Assembly: GCA_002914845.1 (NCBI GenBank)
Contig: JXTC01000284.1
Coordinates: forward strand, 196,279-260,278
Source: Trema orientale
Lineage: Eukaryota > Streptophyta > Magnoliopsida > Rosales > Cannabaceae
Direction of reading: 5' to 3'
DNA: 64,000 nt
Shown: positions 1-12,769 of the stretch, piece by piece
How the letters are laid out: every line of letters starts with the position of its first letter
How positions within the stretch are numbered: the first letter of the stretch is position 1
Notes under the pieces: model-generated
Told to the model about the DNA's origin: nothing
What the model saw: only the letters and a program-made list of their open reading frames with translations
Database searches by the model: none
Position numbers and translations under genes: made by a program

Positions 1-1694
1 GGCAACCAGCCTGTTCATAGACCTTGCTAAACCAGCAAGGATAGTGATTCCTCCTTCCTCAGCAACAGCTTTTGCAACATTGGCATTAACAGACAAGTTT
101 GCAATAGCCTTCTTGAGCAAAACAAGCAGCAAGAAAAGAAGACAAAGAAAAAACACGATTACCATGTAGGCACTTGCACATAAAAGTCAAGCTCAAATAT
201 TAATGGAGGTAATTTCAGATTAATCATACAGGAAAAATGTGCACAGTGCATTGTACCATGTGTAATTTGTCATAACCAATGCATAGAACAACGATAATTA
301 CGTAAATCAACTGTATGACTATACTTAACCCAAAAAAGATTCACCTTTGCAGCCTCTGATTGAAGCCCCTCCCGCCACGATTTTGCGAGGTTCAGAAGGA
401 GGCAGATGCCACCATCTCTCATAACAGCTTCAGCCCTTCCACAATCTATGCTAGCATTCTCATCATCAATGACAACAAAAGTTGCAAGTCCTGTGGCTGC
501 CCTTTCCTGGACATCCTCTTGCGAACTCTGCATTAAATTGAGCAACAGTGCTGCACCTTGCTTGAGCCAAAATTCATCCAAACCCTGTTGATTGCTCTCA
601 GCAATGCGCAGAAGAGTATGGGACAGGATCCACTCTAGCCAAGTCATAATCTCATCCAAGTTCTTATCCTTGCTTTTTGAATTCCTCCAATCAAGAAACA
701 CATTCCTTCCTTTCTTTGAAATATCGACAAATAAAGAAGCTATATCTTTCAAAATATCAGTAAAAAGAGCCAGTAACATTTTACCTTTATGTCTAGTGCC
801 AGCAAAGCTAACGTCTCCTTCGAGAACTGGACAATTCAAGGCACACAACACCTTCAAGCACTGTGATGATGATAACAATCGAGCCACAGCAGTTGAACCA
901 ATATCAGTTCTTGAAACATCTAAACCAATCAAGTTAGGGAGCTTAGGCCAATGATGTGAAACCACACCCCACTTCATATTTGAAGTTCCAGCAACTGAGA
1001 GAAAACGGACTGATACAACATTCCCCAATGCCATCTCATCTATGTTCAGACAGTCTATGAACCCAATATCAGTCAATTTTGGACAATGCTTAGCTAAAGC
1101 ATTTATAGCATCACCATTAACATCCCTAATTCCGGAAAGCCGAAGCTTTTTCAATTTATGACAGCAAAAACCTATTGCTTTTATAGCATCACTACTGATC
1201 CTTTCGCAGAAATCAGGACCAAGCTGAAGACTTTCAAGTGCCTCATGCCGGGCCACGATTACAGAAAGAGAAGCATCAGTTATTTTCCTGCAATAGTCAC
1301 CACTTATTTCACGCAAATTCCTAGCCTGGAGATGAATTATTGCATCAGCAGATTCTGCTCCCCGGAACCTAAGCTTCTGAAGATTCACACACCTTGAAGC
1401 AAGTGAAGCTGCCATTGCAGCATCACATTTGTGGGCACGAAGATCCAAAGAGCTCCACAAGCATGGAGAAATACCAAGAACCCTCCATGTTCTACACGTT
1501 GATGATAAGCTTGCTCTGTCACGATAATTAAGACAAGAAAAGAGTTGAATTACTGTATCATCAGGCAGACTAGTCCAATCAACAAACCCACTTCGGTCTG
1601 ACACCGAAATCTCTTCTTCAATTTCGGGATAGCTCGGCAAAATCAACTTTTCCTTTCCTTTCCGAGCCACCTTTCTCCTCACCCTACGACTCAT
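1..1694 (-). CDS. ARABIDILLO: ARABIDILLO-type F-box/LRR/armadillo protein, 5' part (gene continues left of window)
   Basis: Two coding exons are visible on the minus strand: 1694-345 (450 codons) and 108-1 (36 codons, running off the window). The donor AAG|GTGAAT and an acceptor ending AAG keep phase 0 and join EAAK to AIANLS. The product starts with a basic, nuclear-localisation-like stretch (MSRRVRRKVARKGKEK). An F-box follows at about residues 38-85 (WTSLPDDTVIQLFSCL), then leucine-rich repeats to about residue 290, and armadillo-type helices from about residue 340 (ERAATGLATF, AIANLSVNANVAKAV). This order is that of Arabidopsis ARABIDILLO-1/2, nuclear F-box/armadillo proteins of roughly 900 residues that promote lateral root formation, so about half the protein lies outside. 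The family name is a confident recognition; the function is inherited from the family. The start matches the family's usual N-terminus. Confidence 0.93.
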
Positions 1695-1740
1695 ATCTCA
1701 ATCAATCAACGCAGACCCAGAAACCAATACCATTCACCGT

Positions 1741-2049
1741 CTAAAACCCAAATCCTATAACAAGTATACAAACCAGCAAAGACCCAGAAGCATATAATCC
1801 TCAACCTCAAATACCCCAATCCTAAAAGCACCAATGTAACACAACCAAACCCGGAAAGCAATATTCTTTTCACCCCCAGAAACCCTAATCTTCAGACAAG
1901 CAATGAAATTGTTGTGTAAATATACATGTCACATGTAATTCAAGATTCACAATCTACACTAATCCAAGTTAAGCGATATCGAAAAACCAACAAAATCTGG
2001 TATCATAAATGCATTGAACTGATGAACCCAAATGGTTTTTTTCCCGAAC
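1741..2049 (-). other. probable 5'UTR intron of the ARABIDILLO gene
   Basis: On the minus strand a CAG|GTTCGG donor at 2049 and a TTTTAG acceptor at 1741 would remove 309 bases just upstream of the ATG at 1694. The removed stretch is AT-rich and not coding. This is inference from splice consensus only; cDNA would settle it. Confidence 0.4.
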
Positions 2050-2525
2050 CTGACAGCTGAAGGAGGTGGGTATGTGAGGTTTCTAGCTGGAACTTGAAGA
2101 ATTTGGAAGAAAACTATATGTCCTTAAATGGGATTGCATTGAAGAAGCTTCAATGGAGGTTTTTGATTGATTAGAGAGACAAGGAAAGAGGGAGAGAGGA
2201 GACAAAGCTGAGCTGAGGAAAGGGTCGGTGAGAATTGAGATTGTGCGTGATTGGAATGGAAAGAGCAGAAACCAAACCCTCAAACTCAAAGCATGTGTCT
2301 ACCCCTCTCCCCTATTTGCCTCTGTGGTCTTGCTTGCGCACCAAATAAGCAGAGTGCGAAAGAAAGAAAGAAAGAAAGGCTTGTATGGTTTGGGATACAG
2401 AAGAAAATAAAGGAAAATTGGGGGAAAATTGAGGAGAGAATTACAGCATTGGGGGAGGGGTTGGATGAGTTGGAGAAGAATGACATGAAACTACAGCTCA
2501 ATAGAGGATGCACCAGTCCTCCTCC

Positions 2526-2533
2526 ATTATATA
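2526..2533 (-). promoter_or_regulatory. candidate TATA box of the ARABIDILLO gene
   Basis: TATATAAT on the minus strand lies about 830 bp upstream of the ATG. It is consistent with a long leader split by the proposed 5'UTR intron. The stretch between it and the ATG carries pyrimidine-rich leader-like sequence. Confidence 0.4.
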
Positions 2534-2929
2534 TTACCCTGTTTAACAACAAACGACACTCTAATTTCCTTTTACAAAAAATAATATTGTGTTTTTTTTT
2601 TGTACCATCTTTTTCTTTTTCTTTTTTTTTTAAGGGGATTTTCTACCATATTTTTGAGGAAAGACAACTTTGTTTTTCTTTTTTACTAAGCCTTGTGTAT
2701 CAAATGATTTTTTTATTTGTTTATTTCTTTCTAATATGAATCATAAGGCGAACATCAAACGAGTTTTAGGGTTCAAGTTTTTTCGAGTTGGAGATATGAA
2801 ACAACCAAAGCATTTAGTTAATGGCTAATTAGCATCATCCAGTGACAGACAGAGTATTAACACCAATGGTATCCTATACACTGTTCTTGAATTTTAGTTA
2901 GATTTTTAAATCGTAGGTTTCGTGTGAGG
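2534..2929. other. upstream DNA, no gene seen
   Basis: T-rich DNA with homopolymer runs around 2590-2710. No open frame with family resemblance and no clear repeat. Confidence 0.5.
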
Positions 2930-3473
2930 TAGAGATGTAAAATGGGCCGGACCGGGACTTTGTATCAAGCCTAGGTCCGACTCGTCTAAAACATGGGTCG
3001 GACCGACCTGTATAATATTCTTATTAAGGAGCCTAGTATGGCCAACAACCTCAACCTATATTTTATAGACCTAAGTGGGTTGTGCTATACAGTCCGACCA
3101 TTGGCCTAATTTCGTTATTACTTATGCTTTAGAACATCAAATATGGACTTAAAACTCATTCATATTCTTTTAAAATTTGAATAAATTAAAAATAAACAAA
3201 AATAAGTAAATAAATAACATTAAAAGCATATAAATGAAAATATTTAATCAAGATTTTTTAAGATTTTAATTAAGAAATGTATTCAAAATTATATATAGAA
3301 TAACTAAATGTGAGCCTAATATAGGCCGATAGAAATGTAGGTCGGGCCAAACTAGACACATAGACCTATGACTGAGGTCCAGCCTGGCTCCTACTAACGT
3401 GTCGATCTGGTACTATATTTTTTTTTCGGAATATAAGCTGGCTCACAAAGCGCGGCCTATATTGACATCTCTA
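2930..3473. mobile_element. non-autonomous hAT-type element (MITE-like)
   Basis: The two ends are inverted copies that both begin TAGAGATGT and run into a GGCCG block, about 18 of 21 matching. The flanks GTGTGAGG (2922-2929) and GTGTGCTT (3474-3481) look like a partly decayed 8-bp target-site duplication, as expected for hAT transposition. The 544-bp interior has no coding capacity. The superfamily call rests on the 8-bp duplication and TAG-type end. Confidence 0.6.
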
Positions 3474-4495
3474 GTGTGCTTATGTCTAGTTCGGGTTTGG
3501 TCAATTTTTTTAAAAAATATATATATAACAATAATTAAAAGGAGATTATTCGAACCAGGTCCAATTGATCGAGTTGATTTTATTTCGATATAGTCAGGTT
3601 CAATTTGTACATATCAAATTTGATCGAGCTGATCAAGTGCTCATTTATTTCATTCACCCCTAACAAATGCTATTGGAGGTCTTCAATAAACAAAATTACA
3701 ATGCGTATACAATTATTAAACTACGATATAAGATATAATTCCTTTTATACAGCTAAGTTTCAGATGAAATTTCTCAAATGATTATTCAGACATATTCACT
3801 CGTAATTCATATTTATTTATTTTATTTTGAGTTAAGTTTGCTTCTTATTTTCTAATCTACAATTAAGTATTAATACATTACCATAGTAGCATTACTCACT
3901 ATGAAACAAATGCATAATGTATTGTGATACACATACAAATGGATGAAGACAATGACTTATCTATTAACATTGTCAGTCAAATAATAAGTTGTAATTCAAG
4001 CCAAATACATTGATGGTACATTTATCAATATTTAGATTGTTAAGTTCTAATCGTAATCCAAGTCAAATGTCCTTGTCACACCAATAATTGAAATGCTAAC
4101 TATGGGAATGATATTCCAAACGTAACATGACATATTTACGTACCCATAATTGGAATCCTAATACTAGGAATAATTTTCATGGGGTGAAAGTATGCAAACT
4201 CTTTGTATGACACTCTGTTAAAACACTTTCTTTTTGCTTACTCAAACTTTGAATCATTTTTTGTATTGAAACTCTGCTAACACTTTTTGCTTGCTCAATC
4301 TTTGGATCATCAATTTATGCATCGTAGAGTCTTAGGGAATGTTCCACAAGAAGGAGAAGTGGAAGGAAAGAAAAGAGTGGAATGAATCGTGGATAGACTT
4401 TTAGTAGTATGATCATTTGGTAGAAAAGATTTTAGGAGAAAAAGCATTGGATATGGGTTTAAAATCATTAGTTTGGACATATTTTAATCTCTTTT
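3474..4495. other. AT-rich intergenic DNA
   Basis: No gene. 3480-3660 carries a Pro/Gln-free AT-rich patch with a GATCGAG word repeated near 3567 and 3632; the rest is unstructured AT-rich sequence. Confidence 0.5.
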
Positions 4496-4968
4496 GGGGG
4501 CCGTTTGGTACAAGGTAATCCCAGTTTTCAGATTAATGGGAATGCTGAAGATAGTGATATGATTGTCTGATATCCAAAATAACTGTGTTTGGTTGCACAC
4601 AGCAATCTTGTCTATGATTCCTGAGATTTTATGTAACTATGTTTGGTTGTGCATGGGAATGTGCTTAAATTAAAAAATAATTATAAAATTAAATTACTTA
4701 TAAAATAATAAAGTTTGTTAACATAAAATAAAATAATTTACTATGATTTCTGGATGTCTATTTTTTTTTTTTTTTCGTTTTTTAGGGTGAGTTTTAGATA
4801 GAGGGTCATTTAAAATCCACATGTTTTGGTAACGTTAAGATGACCCCTACTTAAGAGGATTTGATTTCTGAGGTAATTACATTACTGGGTATTAAAATGG
4901 TACCAAACATATAGATACATTGAAATACTCATTCCCACCTAAAGATTACCCCATACCAAACAGTCCTT
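4496..4968. mobile_element. PIF/Harbinger (Tourist)-like MITE
   Basis: About 473 bp with terminal inverted repeats matching at 18 of 25 positions. The left end reads GGGGGCCGTTTGGTACAAGG, the right end in reverse AAGGACTGTTTGGTATGGGG, and both continue into GTAATC. GTTTGGT-type ends are typical of plant Harbinger MITEs. No coding sequence; a clear TAA target duplication is not visible, which lowers confidence in the superfamily. Confidence 0.5.
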
Positions 4969-6149
4969 GTAATTTTGATAGATTTTCCCCTAGTCTTATA
5001 TCTTATACAACAAAAGAATATATATTTCCTTCTACTGCAGTTTTATCCCTCGGTTATATACTTTCTTCCTTTATGTCTTCCCTCCTAACAAGGTAGACTT
5101 TAGGCTAGTATTTCCACTATGGTAAAATTATCGTTTTTTTGCGTAAAATTGAGTAGTCATAACTTATTGTGTGTTTTGTTTGTTGGTAAAAGATTTTAAA
5201 ATAACAAAATATTTACTAACATCAGGAATATAAATCAGCCTAGTTCTCATCATGAATTTCTAGCAATACTAATTCCATGTCTATGAAATGTTTTGTTCTT
5301 ATTTAATATGCTTTTAATATAAATACTTCTTACACCAATTCATTTTATCTTTGTTACAAAAAAATAAACATATCAAGTATATAATTATTAAAAAAATAAG
5401 TGAAGTAATATTATTTTCATTCAAATAGTTCCAAGTCATATCATGACCCAATTAAGTAATTAATGTAGGAAACCCGGGTGATTTTTACAAAGATGCATAG
5501 TGAAAGTAGTGGATTAACATTTTTCTATAACCAAAGCATGTTTCTAGAAATATCAATTATTGAATTCTTAGAAGATTCATGGACTGCTTCTAATATCACT
5601 AATTTTTCTTGTCTTTTATTTTCACCAGACTTGATTGCCAAAGTGTGTAGACGCTTTTCTTGGAGATAGTTTGATATCCAAGAATACTTCAAGAAAACCT
5701 TCATTAGATTCACCTTAAGGTTTACCTAAGAATACTTCAAGAAAACCTCCAACTTGTTTTTTGGACTATAGTTGAACCACACTCAGTCTCTAGGAGCAGC
5801 CTTGGTTGAATCCTCTCTTACTTTCTCTCACTATAATTTTGGCATTTTTTCTTCCATTATATCCTATTTATTGATTCTAAATCAGTTGTATTCTTTCTTT
5901 TAGTCTAATTCATAATTTGAATGAGTGGAACATACACCCTATTACATGTTCATCATTGATGAGGACAACCCAATTAAATATAACAAATAATGTTAAATTT
6001 AGAAATAATGTTAAATTTGACATTACCTTTTTATTACTATGGGACATGATATTAAGCATGTAGCTGCCCTGATTCGAATTTGATCATCAGCATATAATAC
6101 GTACTCCCCATACAACATGTACTTATAGATGAGCCGAATATTTCTTATT
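4969..6149. other. intergenic DNA, no gene seen
   Basis: AT-rich. The only structure noted is a short direct repeat, AATACTTCAAGAAAACCT, at about 5682 and 5732. Nothing coding was recognised. Confidence 0.5.
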
Positions 6150-7060
6150 TGTGGGTTTTGTTTCCGATACCCACAACACCAAGGTTTATGTTAATATAGA
6201 TTTACAAATTGGCCCTATCAAAGCATCCACTAAATTCCATGTCATTGATGTGAATGTCCCTTATCACATTTTAATTGGAAGATCTTGGCTTCATCAATAT
6301 CATGCAGTATCTTCTACACTTCACCAATGTGTAAAGGCCATCAAAGATAAAAAAGAAATTATGATTCTAGCTGCCAATGTTCCTTTCACAAAAGAAGAAA
6401 TTTCCTGGGCAGAATCCACCATATATGAGGATCTCGCTGAAAATGTCAACACTATTAGGCCTCGTGGCATTAGTCTGGATGACATAACCAATACATCTTC
6501 TGAAGGCATGGAGATAGATCTGGTCACTCCCACAAGGGTATTACTCTGAAAAGACACCCTTCCTGATGGCCGAACTGTGTACAGTTTCTGAAGGTGTGAC
6601 GAAGTCAGCAATGGCCCCGCAAGTTCTCAAACAGAATATGCCGAAGGGATGGAAGCAATTCCCCTCGCACCTGACAAGCTATAAGATGAGCCTTCGAACC
6701 CGCAAGATAGACTGAAAAAGATCAACTTAGGTGACGAAGGAGAAGAAAAACCAACTTTCATATCTGCTAATTTGGACCCTAAATTTGAAGCTGCTCTGCT
6801 CTCACTCCTTAAAAAATATCGAGATATCTTTGCTTGGTCTTATAAAGATATACAAGGGCTTAGTAGTAAATTAATTATCCACAGACTTACTACTAAACCC
6901 ACTATTAAACCTGTTGAGCAAGCAGCCAGAAATTTCAGTACTCACATCCAGCTCCAAATTCAGAAAGAAGTTCAGAAGCTCTTCAACACAGGATTTTGCC
7001 TAATTAAAATTCATCGCGCACCTCTTTTTATGCTAAAAGGTGGAGAGAGAAAAGTATCAA
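6150..7060 (+). mobile_element. Ty3/gypsy fossil: protease to start of reverse transcriptase
   Basis: Conceptual translations show a retroviral-type aspartic protease C-terminal part (HILIGRSWLHQ) and, further on, the linker and start of reverse transcriptase (KYRDIFAWSYKDIQGL). This order is typical of plant Ty3/gypsy pol. No LTRs were found around it. It is an old, broken internal fragment. Confidence 0.7.
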
Positions 7061-7139
7061 ATAATGAGTTTTATTTTTATTTATTTTTTGCCCAACCACC
7101 CAAATTATGGTGACCATTGGATAAGGATCTACCTAGCTA

Positions 7140-8100
7140 GGAGATCCAGTGCACATGCAATATTAGGCTTGATAAAATTGGAGGATACATAAGTGTCTTT
7201 ATAACACTTAGATACTTTTACTTCAGGACCAACTAGCTCTTCATTATCTTTTTTTGGATATAAATGGGTCCTTCTTTACTTCTTATGAGTGGACTCTCAT
7301 TGGTATGCTTAGGAAAAATGATTTATCTATGCAAAACTACTTAAGTACATTTTCAACATAAGCAGACTAATGTATTAAGACACACTGAGACAAATGGTCG
7401 ATTTTTATATTTACAAAACTTTGTCTCTCCTAAATGTTTTATATTAAACTCATTCTTTGGGTAGGCACAAGCCTTTTTGAGTTTGTTAGAAGTTCTGATA
7501 ATATTTAGATCGTCAACATACACTATAATGATTACGAAATCACTATACGACCGTTTTATGAACACACATAGGCATAATACACTGCTTTTATATCCTTATT
7601 TCAGTAATAATTCACTCAATCGATTTTGCCACATATGTCTAAATTGCTTTAATCTATACATGGATCTCTACAAATCAATTGAATATATGATGCATATCTA
7701 GTGTGGACCTATCTCTTCTATTTTCATTCTTCTAGGACTTACATATAATTATTATTGTCTAGTTTTCCATATAATTAAGTTGTGACGACATCTATAAAGT
7801 GTATGTCAAATCTCTCATTAATTACCATATTAATCATGTAATGGAATGTGATCATATCCATAACAGAAGAATAAGTTTCCTCGTAATCAATGCATAGTTC
7901 TGTAATTGAGAAACTCTAGGCAACTAGTCTTGCTTTATATCTTACCATTTTTTTATTCTCATTACGCTTTTGGATAAACACTCACTTATAAATAATCAAA
8001 TTCATATTATGAGGAGTTGATATTACAGGTTCAAATACATTCTGTTTAGAGAGCGAGTCTAGCTTGGCGTATATTTCCTCTTTCTATGATAGCTAGTTAT
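7140..8100 (-). mobile_element. Ty1/copia fossil: reverse transcriptase region
   Basis: On the minus strand the conserved copia reverse transcriptase words are legible (a YKARLVA-type block near 7940, IDYEETYS near 7890, IVYVDDLNII near 7510), followed by the post-RT region with GPEV near 7230. The element is broken, lacks visible LTRs, and abuts the gypsy fossil on its left, so one may have inserted next to or into the other. Confidence 0.7.
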
Positions 8101-10019
8101 GTCTATGTTGACATTAAGTTATATTTATAGGTTTTGGTTCTATATTTTTGTTGGTTACAATTTACGAGAAATTGTGACAAAATCAAAGTTAAGCGAAAGC
8201 ATGAAAAACAAATTTTTTTCCAGATTATAGTTTTTCATAAAAATCTTTTAGAGTCTTTGTTATGGTCTAAATATATACAATAGAATATGTACCTCAACTG
8301 GTGAGTCTTCCTTCCTATGCACTGAGCTTGTAATTGCAGAGGTGTGTAGGCTCCAAAGTGAGAATCTAAGAATTCGAATAGCCTCCAAAAATTTCTCATT
8401 TTTCTCTCAGTTTTCTAAAGCAATCCCCAAACTAATATTTCAGCAATACTAAACATAATATACAAAAGAGGGTGGAGGAGCCTATAATAGGCTCCTCTTA
8501 TAAGTGGAATTTGGCCAGCCCTAGGGGTCATGGGCTAGCTGAATTTTACTACTTCTTTAGCAGTATGGTGGACCCTAATTGCCCACCCAACAATCTGACC
8601 TTTTTTCCTTCCTCTTTGTGTAATTGTTCAGAAAATTATTTGAGCTCAATTGATCTCATGTAGCCCAACATGTTATTATAGGTGGGGACTCAAATAGACT
8701 TATGTAATTCAAGTTCCAATAGATAAGGGCCCAATTACAATTAATTCTTAATAAAAGTTAGCTTGAACTATTGGTTATGGACTTATTCTACTAAAGGTCC
8801 AAACTGCACTCTTGAATTAAATAAATATTACAAGATTTTTTATAATTAAAATTATGTCCATTAGATAATTAACATTTGGATGTACATCCTCACATAAATA
8901 CCGATAATTGAAGCTATGTAAAATTATCGTTTTGCCCCTCTAATTATATCATTCAATTCTTTGATACAAGACTATATCTAATGAATGATCAGCTTACAGA
9001 AAGTCTTCAATCAATAAAATATCCAATTTTATTAATTACTTAGCTAAAATTTAAATTATTCAAGCTACTATAGCTCCTTAAAACATTATTCACCTCTCTA
9101 TATAATAGAATTATGAATTCTATATCTATAAGTATACGTTTCCAATGCCTATAATAATGCATTACCAAAATGTCAAGATCTAGATCGTCAGTTTCTTGAT
9201 CCGTACCTTTTAACATCTCAAATAATACAAGTTATAAACATGAGTTTATTACTTATTTTAGGATTGAAAAAGACATGTGTTAATTATCAAGTTTGTGAGA
9301 ATATCTTATTACCAACGATACGTATTACAAGAACATATTTCATATGGTACTTGTTCAATATTTATACACTAAGACTTTTGCACATAGTCACACCAATATA
9401 GTTTAAGACATATTATAAATATACAAATTCTTGCAACACAATCCAAAAAAAGTGTCTAGCTTCTCTTATTAGTTATGAATAATCTTATTTGATTTAATTT
9501 GAGAAAATATGTCTTAACTATAATAAACAACTTTATTAAAATATTTCTCTAATGAATAAATAATGGAACCTTTTGACATTTACTATTTTACCAATAATCA
9601 AAACATTATCACAAATACTATGCATGAAATATTTCGCTATATCCAAAATATTCAATGAATAACAATAAATAATAAATATTTTTTAGGCATAATCCTAATA
9701 ATTTTATCTTTAGACAACAAGAGCAACTATTGAGACAAACTCAAGTAGATTATTAGTTCTTAATCATATATTTGTTAACTTCAAAACAAGAGTATAAGAT
9801 TGATGATACAAAGCATGAGTCAATATGTAACTCTTTTCCCGGCATGTTTAATTCCATGCTTCTCGGCTCTAGTAAATCCGGTCTTAAAGCCAATTAAAAC
9901 GTGCCAGCTAATGCCTTTAATCTCTATTTTCCACGAGCGAATCACAAGAGATTTAAGTGTCGAGCTCACTATAATCTATCGCACAAGATTACAAGCTTAT
10001 TACTAGATTTTGAATAAAA
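8101..10019. other. AT-rich intergenic DNA, possible decayed retroelement flank
   Basis: No gene and no clear repeat boundary. Given the copia fossil immediately left, part of 8100-8500 may be its eroded 5' non-coding flank, but nothing diagnostic is visible. Confidence 0.4.
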
Positions 10020-12640
10020 AAAAAATTTTAAGGAAAGAAAAAGAAATAGAGGAAAAATTGTAAAGCTCCAGAGACAATGGTCCCTAGACACTACATATGA
10101 GTGTCGCAGCAATATATTGGTGGTTTTAGACTTGCCAAATCTCAATTTTATTACGATTTTGCTCTTAATTCGAGAATTCTATGAATTGGGACTTTTAGGA
10201 CATATTTTTGAGGACTTTTGAGAGCTTTAGACTGCAAGAGAGATAGAGAGAGTTCAAGAGAATGATAAGAACAGCACGAGCCAGAGACGGGTGTGCTCAA
10301 CTCAGTTTCGCTTAGAGTTTTTACTTTTTTTTTACTCTTTTATGTCTATAATTATGTTTTTCTTTATTTTAGCTATTAACTAAATTTTCTTTTCTGAGAC
10401 TACAATGTAGCTTGATAACTCCACGAAAGTGGAATTTTCTTGTGCTTAAACAACGTTGTTTTTGGTTTTTTTGTTTGAAAAATAAAATTATTTTATTTGC
10501 ATTTTAGTTTAATTCAAGTTTTGTTTATGTCTGTTGATGTGTTCATGTAGAAAAGGGAGAAAAATAGATTTTGAGCTCAAATGGGTCAAAAATAGAGTAG
10601 AAAAAGAGCTAAAAAGATGGAACTCCAGAAGTGAAGGCACAACTGCGCCTCAGTTCTAGAGCCAAGGGCACATTCATTCCCCCAGATGTTCATCTTGTGC
10701 CTCCCATTAGTCTATGGGGCACACCTACACCCCTCAGAGGCGTATTTTGCGCCCTCGTCAACTGTAATAGGCCCAGCTGCACCACCTCCAACGTGTAGTC
10801 GCGCCCCTCCTTCATCTAGAACATTATTTTGACGTCCGAGATTGATTTTTTGATGATCCAATAGAGGAAATTTACATTAGTTCTAAGTGTACAATAGCCA
10901 TCTTAAAGAAAACCTTATTTTTGGAGGTAGGGGCATACATTCTAAGATAGATTTAGCTTAGCTCATCTTTCCTTTTAAAGTAGCGCTCCAAGGAGAAATT
11001 CTTGGATAAGAAAATACTAAAAAAAATTCTTGTAGTTTCAATTTAATTTTCTAGTTTTGATTTTTGGTTTTGAGAGAATATATTCATAGTAGAATTTGGA
11101 GAATAATCTATTGGAGCTTATTATATCAACCATTGAAGAACTTCAACTCTTAATTTGGGAGAGCTTATTGTATCAACTGTTGAAAAACTTCAACTCTTAA
11201 TTTGGAGGAGTATCAGTCAACGATTTGTTTCATTCTCTAACTCTTCTTCTTTCTTAATTGTGTTTATTTTTTAATGGCTATTTTATTGGTTTAGATTATG
11301 CTAAATATCCATTATCTAGGATTGCTATGTGAATTAACCGTGTAATATGTGTTTGACTCTCTCTTTTTGACATATAATTGTCTATATTGATTGGTTCTTT
11401 TATCTTGTGTTTAATGCTTCTAGTTACTTAGCCACTAACTAGCATGATTTTTTTGGAAATACATAATGGAATAGAAATGAAATTATGTGTTTAGCCTTAG
11501 ATAGAGTGATATACATCTAGATACGATAAGAATATACCTATTTAGTATGTGTAACCATTTTTTTGAGCGTTTGCTCCTAATAATTTCATTTAAGATTAAC
11601 TCTTATAAGAATATACTGGGTTGAGTTGAATAAAAATATTTGCATGATGATAGAAGAAGGTTACAAATAAATTAGTAGACTCAATTAACAATCAATTAAT
11701 TAAATTAATTAGAGGAAAAGAGAGATAATCAACACAAGAAGAGATAGGTAACTAGCAATTCTAGGCATTATTTTCTCATGAATTTGAATTTATTTTAATT
11801 GCATCCTTAGACTCTACTTTTAATTCTTAGCTTATTTATTTTACTTGATTGTTTTTAATTGTTTGGATAAAATTAGAATCAACTAATTTTAGTAATTAAC
11901 TTAGATTTAGTTACAATATCTGTGGGACAATACATGACTTACCTCTCTATTACTTGTTACACAGCATTGTGTCCTTGCAATCTTAAGTGTCAAATATACA
12001 CACAACATAGTCGGATATGATATTTAATTTCTCTTAATTTCAATTCAATTGATGTTTATGCATATTTGTTGAGTAATTTTGATATATGCTTAATGCTTGA
12101 GAATGTCTGTCCAACTTTTGCATAATTTAGAGATTTGATTTGAGACTAAGAGGTGATGATAATTTGTCATGATCAAATTACTATAAGATTGTTATAGGAT
12201 AAGGATATCTATAAGTCTTATGCAGCAATTATAAATTTTTTGTTTTTAATTATTTTTTGATAAGTTAATGTTTTGACAGTGATGTATGATCTAGTTTATT
12301 AAATTAAATTTTTAATGCATGAAAAAGATTAATAATTGTATTAGAGAAATTTGTTGGCAACATTAGGTATAAATATTGATTGGATAAATTAGAGAATTAT
12401 ATTAATTAATTTAGGTGAAATCAGAAACCCTAAGTCTTAGCTCATTGATTATAATCTTTATTATTTTGATTTGCTTTCTTTTTAATTAGTTCTTTAATTT
12501 ATTTTTGTGCAATTTTTCTTTTTGACTTGTTTTGAAATAAAATTAGATTTAGATTAATTTTGGTAATTAATAAACACAGTCCTCGTTGTTACTTTATTAC
12601 TTATTAGCGATACATGCACTTGTGTTCATAATTGACACAA
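10020..12640. mobile_element. probable non-coding remains of a long-LTR Ty3/gypsy element
   Basis: Two related stretches, near 11860-11985 and 12520-12625, share the pattern ATAAAATTAG ... TAATTTTRGTAATTAA followed by a CTTACC/TTATTACTT block. That block resembles the conserved sequence at the LTR end and leader of large plant gypsy elements. No pol coding is seen. The assignment is tentative and the remains are old and broken. Confidence 0.3.
11112..11206 (+). repeat. two-copy 47-bp tandem repeat
   Basis: GGAGCTTATTATATCAAC...CTTCAACTCTTAATTTGG occurs twice head to tail at a 47-bp offset with a handful of differences. It probably arose by local slippage within the surrounding retroelement remains. 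Confidence 0.7.
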
Positions 12641-12669
12641 CAAGAGTCGAGGGGCGTCAGGAAAATCTA

Positions 12670-12698
12670 GCTGACCCCCTATTTATTTGGGGGTCAGC
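12670..12698. repeat. perfect 10-bp stem hairpin
   Basis: GCTGACCCCC (12670-12679) and GGGGGTCAGC (12689-12698) form a perfect inverted repeat with a 9-nt AT-only loop. It is GC-rich in AT-rich surroundings and not attached to any recognised gene. Confidence 0.75.
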
Positions 12699-12769
12699 AA
12701 TGACCTATGTGCCTGTCATGTACTTTTATTATAATAATATTAACGTTTCAACATACATAGCGGGAGACT

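Noticed and set aside
2251-2739. 162-codon open frame on the plus strand
   Set aside because: It is antisense to the ARABIDILLO leader and promoter, low-complexity, ends in a Phe run from poly(T), and has no family resemblance.
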